A DNA stretch of 64,000 bases from positions 70,321,315-70,385,314 of the forward strand of contig CM054116.1 in the NCBI GenBank assembly GCA_028673005.1, written 5' to 3'. The stretch is from Tanypteryx hageni (taxonomy: Eukaryota > Arthropoda > Insecta > Odonata > Petaluridae). Every line of letters begins with the position of its first letter. Position 1 is the stretch's first letter. Made by a program: the position numbers and the translations under genes. Shown piece after piece: positions 39,554 to 49,600 of this stretch. The notes under the pieces are model-generated. The model worked only from the letters and a program-made list of their open reading frames with translations. It did not search any database and was not told the DNA's origin.

Positions 39554-39668
39554 CCTGGCCAAGGATCGTGATTCCATTTGTTTGGTTGACTGAAGTATCC
39601 TCAACCCAAAGCGTGTAGCAAAAGTTTGTAGCTTTGGCGCACTTTTCCACACTTCTTCCACTAAGGCC
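39554..39668 (-). CDS. wit: wit third coding exon, cysteine-knot-like receptor core
   Basis: Exon of 115 nt, phase 0 in and phase 1 out, acceptor atcaacag and donor gtgagt. The encoded KCAKATNFCYTLWVED and ITILGQG correspond to the conserved region around the second and third cysteines of type II BMP receptors. An NQT glycosylation sequon is present. The following exon should start by completing a Gly codon and then encode Cys-Trp; I did not find it in the 39.5 kb to the left. Confidence 0.7.
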
Positions 39669-40840
39669 CTGTTGATAAATAAAAAAAATTATTACTAATG
39701 ACAGCACCACGGCAAATCACATCACATCAAATCACATGTAAGTAGAAAAATCTATAATTATCACCACTTTTTTATTCATTTTGCACAGCTACATATCAAG
39801 GCTAGTGAATATATTATCTGAACAAGACACTTGACAATTTACAGTTAAAGAAATTTTTCTTAAAAAATTTCTTTAACTGTAAATTTTCAATTTTTCACCA
39901 TAGTCTCCTTTCTCTCATATAAGACACTTGACAATTGAATAAAAAAATTAATGCATATAATAGATAGAGGAAACACTAAATGATGGTATATGCAAATGTG
40001 ACCATAATTATTGAATATTAATAGCAAAATGCTACTCAAGAAATCATTTAAAAGATTATTGGGTTCTCAACCTACAGAGTTCTGCACGGTGGAGACATTT
40101 ATATCAAATTTAAAGGACGAATTTAAGAGGAAAAATTATATAAATCAAGGAAAATGGGTCTAGTCTAAGAGACTAAAATTAGCATCACTCAATAAATATT
40201 CAATGAATGTTAAGTAAAAAATTGCCAATTATTTTAATGCAGACTATTCACAGTAACAATTCGTCATATAAAACCATATGATCTTCAAACAAAATTTAGA
40301 TTGAAATGGATGAAGAAATAACTTAACAAATAATCACTCCAGCATGTAAAGATTGTAAAATGTCTTATGATTTATAACAATTAAAAACTAGTCGGTTATT
40401 GGAGCATTTTCCTAAATAACGAAAGAAATTAGTTAAGACTGACCCATTTAATGTTATGCATTACATTCAATCAATAAAATTTAGATCTAACAAAACGTGT
40501 GGAAATATAACAAGACATAAGAAAACCGTCATCGAAGTACCGTATCTTGATATCGCATGACTTTTTTACTTACCGATGAGTCCTCCAACCCATAGTCCTC
40601 TGAGGAATCTTCAACAGCTTGCTGCACAATGGCATGTTCAACGTTGTTGTACCGGCGAGCACACAATCTATACTCTGACGACTGGATGCCTAAAGTTTAA
40701 AATACGCGATTTAAGAATAAAAGCCGTAATTCCAAAAATAAACACCGTTAACCTAAGTTAAAAACTGACTAATATTCAATAATCTTACCTTGAGCATGGG
40801 AATAAAGGGTTATTATGAACACAATGGTGGCAATTTCCAT
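39554..40840 (-). CDS. wit: Type II BMP receptor (wishful thinking/BMPR2-like), 5' coding exons only
   Basis: Single-pass membrane serine/threonine kinase receptor for BMP ligands; in insects wit acts at synapses and in growth control. Three coding exons join on the minus strand: 40840-40789, 40689-40574 and 39668-39554 (283 nt, 94 residues and one base). All introns have GT/AG ends and the phases (1, then 0, then 1) keep one frame. Residues 1-17 (MEIATIVFIITLYSHAQ) form a hydrophobic signal peptide. Exon 2 carries LCARR; exon 3 carries KCAKATNFCYTLW, the family core resembling CYTLW/CYGLW, then an N-glycosylation sequon (NQT) and ITILGQG, which in this family directly precedes a Cys-Trp pair. 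The rest of the cysteine domain, the membrane segment and the kinase are not recognised anywhere to the left, so the gene is partial here. An activin type II receptor is less likely because the CYTLW spacing fits wit/BMPR2 better. Identification rests on short motifs recalled from the family. Confidence 0.7.
39836..39885. repeat. Perfect 23-bp hairpin in a wit intron
   Basis: Arms 39836-39858 and 39863-39885 are perfect reverse complements (aatttacagttaaagaaatt... ) with a 4-base loop. Flanking copies of aagacacttgacaatt lie at about 39825 and 39921. The downstream wit intron starts at 39553, so the hairpin lies in the intron between coding exons 2 and 3. Confidence 0.9.
40574..40689 (-). CDS. 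wit: wit second coding exon, N-terminal extracellular part
   Basis: Exon of 116 nt, phase 1 in and phase 0 out, between a tttag acceptor and a gtaagt donor. It encodes a single cysteine (LCARR) and then an acidic stretch (EDSSEDYGLEDSS). An acidic, poorly conserved linker between the first and second cysteines is plausible for an arthropod type II BMP receptor. Confidence 0.65.
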
Positions 40841-40949
40841 CCTACACCAAACACTCAATATTCTATGGCAATCATTATAAGATATGGAAATTTCTGCAAT
40901 AACTCTTCAGTCGCTTAAGCCATCTGAATTTTAGACGATCCATTTAATC
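40789..40949 (-). CDS. wit: wit exon with start codon and signal peptide
   Basis: The acceptor (ttattttcag) lies just right of 40949 and the donor (gtaaga) just left of 40789. Bases 40949-40841 are 5' untranslated; the ATG is 40840-40838, followed by 17 codons and one base. The encoded hydrophobic run with a small-residue end is a typical secretory signal. I chose this ATG because it gives an immediate signal peptide and reads in phase into the next two exons. Confidence 0.7.
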
Positions 40950-41478
40950 CTGAAAATAAGCGATTCAAAATTAACGCACTTCCAGGATCTCCAAAACAGC
41001 ACACGATTATTGTAGTTAAAATAAAAAAATGTAAGCAATAAGTTAATTCCAAAGGTTACAACAAATAAAATTACGTGCATAAGATGTAAATATATTTTAT
41101 AATACGGAATCAGAAATTACAGCATCTGCAAATAATCTCTTAAATAAATATAAAGGCCTTAAACGTCAAAAGCAAACAAATCTTAGCAAAACACAGCAAA
41201 ATACATAAACAGTACGGGAATGAAAACAAAAACGATGACATTCAATTGCAAGGTCTTATCGAGCCATTATAGTTTTCACAGTTTCTGCGCAAGTATTCCA
41301 AATGAAAAATTTTCCCGATTATACGAAACTGTTAATAATTACAATATGCTAATAACAGGCATAACGAAATATACAGAAATACAAGCAATACGACACAAAC
41401 ACTGACAGCAACTGTACAGGATAAACTTTCCAGAATGAGTTCTCAACCAACACAACAAAAAAGAAATTTCAGCCTTAC

Positions 41479-41850
41479 TTGTGATTTATAAAAGTAGACA
41501 TGCGCTATTGTACAAGCCAGCATCTTCTTGAACGTGCAGGAAAGACTCTAACGAGCTTTTTAGTGAATGTACGGTGGAGGAGTTACTCGTCCTCCTCGTC
41601 TAGACGACCAGACGGTCGGGCGTGCTTATACGAATCTCCCTTTGCCCGGTTCTGTTACCCCCTTCGAACTGAAATGAACCCTTCTCGAAATCGGAGTAGA
41701 CGAACAAATCACACAACGTCTGGCTGGAAGCTGTTTGTAGTAAACACTGTCTGCCATACCGTTGAATCTTTAGCGCTGGCAACGCTGTGGCGGGGATTTG
41801 GGAAGTTATAGAAAGATGCTGCTACCTTCCGGTCAAAAGTATAAGTTCGT
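41479..41850 (-). promoter_or_regulatory. wit: Probable wit untranslated first exon and promoter patch
   Basis: A donor-like site on the minus strand (CACAA followed by gtaagg) ends at 41479, upstream of the acceptor at 40950. The 41570-41850 interval is clearly richer in CpG than its AT-rich, CpG-poor surroundings, as expected of an unmethylated promoter. No TATA box was recognised, and the right boundary is approximate. This is inferred from position and composition only. Confidence 0.4.
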
Positions 41851-42380
41851 GTACTGGCGGCAGTTCAGAATTTACCTTTGGTGTCAATGACCTATCTTGT
41901 TATGACCTGACGATAATTACGAAAGTTACGCAACTAATTGATTACTTAACATTTATTTTAAGCGAGTTATTATGCGAATGTGCAGTAGACTACATTAAAT
42001 GGCTTTTAATTTCAAAAACGTACAAAAAAGTTTGAATTTCAAGTTCTTAAAATTTTATTTTCATATTTAAAATATTTTTCTCAATTCTTTAACACTTTCC
42101 ATCATCTAAGTAACATATTCTCTAAAACCTAAAATTCCTTAGGGCTATTTAATGAATCACTTATGCTGTTATATTAATTCAAGTTATGGCAAAAATAAAT
42201 TTTAAACAAATAATATTTGTTGAGGGATAAAATAACTTTAATTATAATGGTATTTTGATCTAGTTAATTCAGAAATTATTGAAATAAATCTTTTGGAAAA
42301 TAATCTTCAAGGACACCATGAGGCCAGCATTTATAAGAAATATTGCTGATAATATATTGATATTTATTTCAGAATTTTAA

Positions 42381-42964
42381 CCCTTTCAACTCGGCCCCAA
42401 AATCCAGTTTCTTACGGGTGACTGAATTGAATTCTCAATGTTTTTCATTAGATTATGTTACATTATTCATAATTTTTCAAGTATTTCTTAAAAGTAGGAT
42501 GTCCAGGACAATGTATCCTCGATACTACAATAAAAATAAGTGCTTATAAACATTAAATGCTTAATAAACAATTAAAAAGTATAAACAAAAACTATAATGG
42601 AATTTGGTTTCTCTTATAAATGCATAAATAAACCCGTTAAAATGAAGAAAGTGACAAAACACAATAAAACACTAAGATTAAATGATTTAATACGATTACA
42701 TGATTAGGAGTGAGTACTAACCACCAATACAATCTGATGTATATCCAATGAAAAAAAATCTCCAACTGTGAAACTGACAATAGGTACCCAAATGGAGGTG
42801 GGAACCAAACTGAAGGCTAGAGGCAAAAGAAAGGATTCTAAATATGTGACGGTCCCCCACCCAAACCATTAGAACCAGATGTAGCACAATGATGGGAAGT
42901 CCAGTCATGAGTCACAGGATAGCACCTCTCATGGTGGAATTCCAGTCATGCTGCGTTGAATGTG
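42381..42964. mobile_element. piggyBac-like non-autonomous element, 584 bp
   Basis: Flanked on both sides by TTAA (42377-42380 and 42965-42968). The left end CCCTTTCAACTCGG and the reverse complement of the right end (CACATTCAACGCAG) are short imperfect inverted repeats. A ccagtcatg motif is repeated close to the right end. TTAA duplications with CCCTTT-like ends are characteristic of piggyBac elements. The short frame inside has no transposase motif. Confidence 0.5.
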
Positions 42965-43309
42965 TTAATATCTAAAGTGACAGCAACTTCAACATTTTTT
43001 TATATTGATTATTAACTATCCCAATTCTTTGAAAACTCAAAAGGTCTTTTTCTAACATTTTCAACAAAACCTATATTCTTGTGAAAGTTTTCAATGATTT
43101 TCTCAATAAAGTGGTTTTAATGTGTTTTCTAAGAATTTACCTATAAAACAACAACAAAAAACAAATATGCATTTAACTTATATTCTATCAAGTTAGCCAT
43201 TGCCCCCAACAGATTAAGAAAGTCTTCACAAGAACAATGGAATGGTTTACACTTCTTTAATTTTTATATGGAAGTCGTCCACAGTTTGTGCTGCCACTAT
43301 AGTAGTACC

Positions 43310-44125
43310 GCGTTGAAAACGACCTGTGCGGATTGCTGCCGTGCATGGAGGGGAAGTTTCCCATCACCTTGACTACCCCCACCCCACCACTAACTCAACC
43401 TTTTCATAGCTATGTTGTCAGTTCTCAATGTTTTCGGTTGACTGTCTTCACTACGCAACGTCCCTATCTCCTGCTGACTCCCACGATGCACCGTTGTTTC
43501 TCAGTGCTGTACTGTGCTTTTGTTTATATGTCCATATCATGAGAACTACAAATGTTATTGGATTGAGTCTTTTCCAAAAATAAATTTCAACATTCCTGCA
43601 CTTTTCGTTCATTCACTGTATCCCTCTAAATCAATAAGGGAAAACTTTTCCTGCAGACTGACTTTTTCACTCCCCAAGAAAAGATTTTGGAGGAAGAACA
43701 AAGTTATTAAATTTTATCAAGGTGTTGGTTAATATTATATATTTATAATCGTCATCAAGTCTATCAAGTGGCATGACAAAAAAATTGCCCTTGTTGGATA
43801 AGTAGAAGCCAAGATACGATGTATGTTTAAGGATTGGTAAAAAACTTACCAAGTCCACATTTTTAGTTTCACTCTATTTTAATAATTTTACTGAATTTTT
43901 AGAAAATTATAACACACATAATCAGATTCAGCGTAAAATTTGCTACAATTAAACGTCTTAATTTCACTTAAATGACAATATCACCATAATCAGGATAAAT
44001 ATGGCAACTGAGGGGAAGGTGCCAATTGGTATGGGGGATCTTAACAGATTCCTGCTAAAGCTTAAGCCATGCCCAGAGTACACTCAAAAGGTCGTTATCA
44101 ACGCAGCACAACTATAACAATTTAC
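43310..44125 (+). repeat. Dispersed repeat, copy 2 (partner at 25.3 kb)
   Basis: Shares catggaggggaagtttccca, gactacccccaccccacc and a ttgtcagtt..gttgactg block with 25310-25430, and gggaaggtgccaattgg plus cagagtacactcaaaa with the right part of that copy. The two blocks are about 550 bp apart here but adjacent at 25.5 kb, so one copy has an insertion or the other a deletion. Confidence 0.55.
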
Positions 44126-44561
44126 TAAGGTAGAAAACACTCCTTTTCAGTATGATTTAAGCTGCCAAAATACAATTTATTAACTTCTTTATGCCTTTGA
44201 AACTAATTGCTATTCATCAGAGCATTTACTTGGTCTGCCATTCCATGCTTTAGATACATATTTTCACATTATTTCATTTGTATTATTGTGCATAGCCCCA
44301 TAAAGATACATGTGCAATAACAAACATTATTTTAGGAAAAGCAATAAAAATCTGAATTGTATTTCTTCATAACTAATTTTTGATAGATTTTGGTCAACAG
44401 TTTGATGTAAATCAGCAATTGTGAATGAATTTTCATAGTAATTATTCTTAGGACTTCACAATGAACCTGTCAATCCTACATTAATTCCTTGCAACAGAAA
44501 GTCACTGATCAGTCTGACTTGGTAAGAATTATTGCAAGTTTTAATTGATGATCACAAGTAT

Positions 44562-45480
44562 TTAAAGAATATTTGGTTCTTTCTGCATAACTGGGGATAC
44601 AAAACATAATCAAATCGACATAGTGCCGCTGACAAGAAATGCAACTACCACAATGCGTGACATACTCTTATTCGGCATGCGGGATACGACTGCTCGCCCC
44701 ATAATATACCCCAACTGCCCCCCCCCCCCCCGGGTTGGGTAAGTTAGTTCAAGTGTTTTTGGTTTCCTCCCACATTCACTGTGCCCCCCCCCCCCTTGGT
44801 TCTCTACCGTCTTTCTTTCCCTGCCGATAATATGTGATTGCTGTTGAAGCTGCCAGGAGCATACCTCCTGCAGAAACTGGTTGTAGTCAACGGTGGCCCT
44901 TCCGCCCGTGTCCAATTGCTTTTTGCAGAACTTGATGGAAGTCCACTCTTCAACCTAGGCATAGATGAATTGGATGGCAGTCTCAAATGGCAGCCGTGAT
45001 CCCTGGAAGTAGTTTCCCACATGCATCCTGTCTAATTCTGCATCCTGCTACACTGCAATTCCATCGGAAATCATAGCCGAAAGCCGAAGTGGACATACAT
45101 TAGGTGGCCTCTGCTGCACTTCCGTTTTTTGCAATTATTCCCCATTGCTGCAGAAACCTGAAGCTCGCTTCTTCTCCAAGTGGCAATTGGTGGTATTTTA
45201 ACAGTGGCATTTCCCTTAATGATGATACTACGGCGATTGGTACCCAACCCAGCCCAAGGGGGTGGGCCACAGTGAATGTGGGAAGAAACAAAAAACACTT
45301 GAACTAACTTACCCAACCTGGACGGTTGGAGTATGTTATGGGACTAGCAGTCATATCCTGTGCGCCGAGTATGAGTATGTCGCACCTTGCAGTAGTTCCA
45401 TTTCTCGTCAGCGGCACTACGTCAGTTTGTTTATGTTTCACATCCCCAGTTATGCAGAAAGAACCGAATATTTCTCTAAT
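44562..45480. mobile_element. Long-inverted-repeat element, about 0.92 kb
   Basis: The left arm (44562 to about 44800) and right arm (about 45250-45480) are imperfect reverse complements over some 220 bp, both starting tt(t/c)ggttctttctgcataac and sharing agtgccgctgac and ttgggtaagttagttcaagt. C-homopolymers of 10-16 bases have grown in the left arm only. The 450-bp centre has no transposase. The related peptides in opposite frames (SECGRKPKTLELTYPTRG and SECGKKQKTLELTYPTWT) are a by-product of the arms. Confidence 0.8.
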
Positions 45481-46449
45481 AACAACTAAAAGTTATGTTG
45501 GAAAACTGAATACATTATTTCAATCTACTAAGCCATATCAGTTTTTAATAGTTTATTTAAATCGCCAAATTTTTTTTATATAAATGAGGACTTAGCAATT
45601 ACAGAAATCTGTACAAGGTGGGATGATAATTTTTTAAATAATTACTGTTTGAAAGGTGTTACAACATGTTATTAACATTGTTTTCAATATATATAATTTC
45701 ATTTGAGGCTTATTTACAGTTTTCAGGAGTAAATAGGAAATATTTCTTTATTGTTCATAAATAACACAATGTAACAAAACTGAGTTGTTTAACTTGTTGG
45801 CCAAAAATCATAAAAATCCATTAGATACAAACATGTTTGTATCAGACTTGTACATCATTTCATTTTCATTTTAAAGGGCATTGTTATGGAAATGTTAATA
45901 CATAAAAATATTTCAAAATGATCACCACAAAAACTATAGCACACACTTTAATATCAACTTATAAAAGAGACAAAAAAGTATAAATAAAAGCAACTGGAGG
46001 TGCCTGTGGCTAAAGGAAGACAGCATTTCCTTAAAACCTTAATTCAGCACTCTGCAAACTGAATACTATATAGAGAAGCCTCAAATTTATTTAATGAAAT
46101 TTCATTCTATTCAATCATTCACAATTCTTTATAAAAGTTAGTAAAAACCTCCAGTACAAAGATTGAGCCGTCATCGACAAAACAGCTTCTCTTCCAAACT
46201 TCAAATAATATTTTCTGACAGAGAAGTTCTCTTTGAATCACCAACCCTGATTACACCAGCATAAATTATTTGACCCATTGGATATTCCAAGCTATTCTGG
46301 AGAATCTTCAATCAACTTCCAAATTAAAATTTAATTCTGTTTTCACCACCCCAAAAACATTCTTCTATAAGCTTGCAAAATTTCACACGTTTGAATCGTA
46401 GTACTATGCTTTCCTTCTCCATCTTGATAACTCAACATTAGGTGTTTGC
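45481..46449. other. DARS1 3' flank; no separate gene seen
   Basis: AT-rich DNA left of the DARS1 stop. Part of it must be the DARS1 3' untranslated region; several minus-strand AATAAA-like sites exist, none clearly favoured. Confidence 0.45.
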
Positions 46450-46613
46450 TTATGGAGTAATCCTCTTTGGATCCCTTGGGAACATGGATGTCTTGCGAAT
46501 GTTGTCCAGTCCAAGATAGAGCATTACTACTCTCTCTAAACCAATACCGCCGCCTGCATGCGGAGGGCAGCCGTACCGGAAGGACTCAATGTATGCAGCT
46601 ATCTTCTCAATAT
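46450..46613 (-). CDS. DARS1: DARS1 last coding exon with motif 3 and stop
   Basis: Acceptor ttcatcag just right of 46613; the stop TAA is 46452-46450. The split codon GAT is completed across the intron. It encodes [20 protein letters not shown], whose GxGxER core is class II motif 3, and ends in PRDPKRITP. The 3' untranslated region to the left is AT-rich; I could not choose a poly(A) signal with confidence. Confidence 0.95.
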
Positions 46614-49600
46614 CTGATGAAAACAAATAAAAGAATAGGTATGAAGGATTATAGGTGATAAAATTAAAATAAAATTTAAAAATCACGATGAAACAATATA
46701 TTGAAAGTAACCTTTATTCCCATCAATGTTAGAATAAGGTATAATTTCAGCAAATCATGTTCCATATAGACATTTTAAGAATGTTTTCTTTAATCATCTT
46801 AATTTATTAACTAAGTAAATCCTTAAGCATGGGATGACAATTATACTCATCAACCAGCTTAATCATATGCCGCGGGATGACGAGTACACTCATAAAGCGC
46901 CGATGCTTAATCATTATCCTACATTACGATTAATTTTAGAAATATGAAAATATTTTATATGACTTTGAATGTGAATAAATAAACGTCCAGCAAAAATGCT
47001 CCCACATCAAGCTAAAAATGGGATTTAAATGCCTCCATGTTGAGGGGTTAAGCAACCAAAGAATGTGCTTTTACATTATATTCTAAATTAATTTCATGAT
47101 TTTCTACAACACTATAAACTACATCAGAACAATCATAGCTACTACATTTAATTACTGGTTTCCAAAGATGGAACAACTGAGGGGATGAATGATGCCAAGT
47201 GAGTCAATTTTCATTAAATTCATATTAGCCATAAAAATCCAATGAAAAGATGACCACTTGTAGGACATAGAAATGTTTTATTAATAAGCTCATGTTTATC
47301 ATTAATTGCATGTAATCAGCTTTTATATGTATCTTTTTAGGTTAGAAAAACGTTTTCTCCAAAACTCTGTGTAATGGGGGACTGTCAAATATCGGGAATT
47401 GCCGAAAATTTTATGAAGTTGTATTGTATGGCTATTGTGTTATAGGCAAATATAAAGTTTTTTGTTAAATTTTTAACAGATATTTATAAAAAAAGCAATT
47501 TAAAATGGACGAGTTAATGCCGAACCCGATCACATCCGATTGGTAGCCGAAGTTTGCCGAGTGTTTAGTGAGTCAGTGAATGCCACAAGCATTCTAGCCA
47601 ATGCTAGCCGTGCAAAAAGCTGTTGTGCCGATACAGAAGTAGAAGCTTGAAAGACATAATTCTGTTGTTTTCCTCTATACTCCGTCTTATAAGAAATATT
47701 GGTAGAAGTACTGCACCTTCCTGCAATTATTTTGTGTTTTGCAAAATGGCATATAAAGGGTTTTGTGTAGCCAGATCTGATAATTTGCCCATGTTTTTGC
47801 GGTACATTGGAATTCGTAGGGAGCAATATTCAGATGTTGAAATGCGTGGAGTGAAGGCGGATAGGTTTGTATTATATTTAATTGATAAAACAAGTTTGAT
47901 GTAGCGCTTTTATTTTCACTTATTGTAATAGTACTATTATTTCAAATGAAACGCAGAAGATATGTAAAAGACAGATTGATGTCTTAGTCCTAGTATCTAG
48001 TAAGTAAAATATAGTTAGATAAGTATACAAAAGGTAATGGGCGAGGCTGAGGCTTCATGGAATTCCACAATAAAATAACATGAACAATGCTAGATAATAT
48101 TTTTTATTTATATTAAACTTTTGCTAATTTCCACAAAATATATGAAGTAAAACACGACCGGTTTCGGTAAATAATCACCATCATCTGCCTTTACAGAATC
48201 ATCAGGTCAAATATTGACAAATATACAAAATTAATGTGAATAAACTTAAATATCAGTAATGAGGACAGGCTCAACTCGGTGGAATTTACTCACATTGAAA
48301 AAAGAAAAATTTGTGGAAATAATAAAGTTCTTTTTTCAATATGAATAAACTTAGTTTCCGTGTGTCTTGTCTATAGGAAATGTGGTGAAGTTTGTTGTTT
48401 TAAGGGTCTATCTGCCTTAGTTATTAACTATACTTGTGAAAAGAAAAACTGTTGAAGTGTTTGTAATAACTGCATGTCCCTTTTGCATATGTCACGAATT
48501 TCATTGTTGCTTTTATGGCTTTTTTCTCTCTTTGAGGTCAATGAGTAAAGACTATGTTGGTAATGCTGTTGGATTTGTTAAACTGAAGCGAGAAGGAAAA
48601 ATATGTACTGTTAAAGGCAAGATTTGCCCTGAACACAGAATAAGATAAATAGGTTATGAAGTGAGTGTAGTTGTAGATGAAGAAGAAGATTTAGTCATGT
48701 CTGTGCAGTGCCATGACTGCCCTTATTTAGCAAAACATGGTCCTTCAAAATACCATGCTGTCGTGGATATTATGTGAACAAATTTATTAAAATATTTAAA
48801 TTACAGAACTATCTTAATATGTAACATTTGTAAAAGTATTGGCTTAAAAACTTGGTACTTAAATATATGCACTGCAACAGTAATTATTTGCTTAATAAAC
48901 CCATAGCCCAACGATTTTTGTAAGTTTGATCTTACGTATTTAGAATAGGTATATTACATTATTGAGGTTTTTTAAAAATATATATGCTAATCTTTGAAAC
49001 ATAAAAATATAATTTACTCTTTCAACGTTCTCCAGAAATATATGCATCATGTCAATGTAATGCCGACATAAGTCATAAACTAAAATACGAAGCAATAAAA
49101 TTACGTACATACATATAACTAGTACTTAGATTAAAATGATCTTCGCAGACTAATGCAGTTGTACGTTTCGATATATCAGATGTGTATCTCCTCATGGCTT
49201 TCAACCACAATATTCTCCGCTTCTTCTTTCTTCCCAAGGAGTTCAGTGGCGTGATGAACAATTTTCTCGTGGTTCTAATCGTTGTATTTAAGCACTGATG
49301 TACCAGACAATACTAATAGCCCTTCTTAACTTCCATATTCTCTATTTTAGCTATGATATCAGGAAAAGCAACAGGACAAAGTATCAAAACCGCGTGCTTT
49401 CAGTACGGTCGTAAGGCATGGGATGACATCACATACCCCTTACTACTCTCTCTCCAACCAGGATGCCGTTTTTGCGGGATATTTAAAAGTTATTTTAAAT
49501 ATTTTTTTGCATAATGAAGACGATTTAGCAAAAAAATGTTCACAGGAAGTAATTAAGTCAATTACAAAGAATTAAAAAAACATAATTAAATATTTTGACA

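Noticed and set aside
41500..41811. 103-codon plus-strand frame
   Set aside because: Overlaps the presumed untranslated first exon of wit on the opposite strand and has no domain.
44610..44915. 101-codon minus frame similar to the plus frame at 45262-45489
   Set aside because: The similarity comes from the two arms of one inverted-repeat element.
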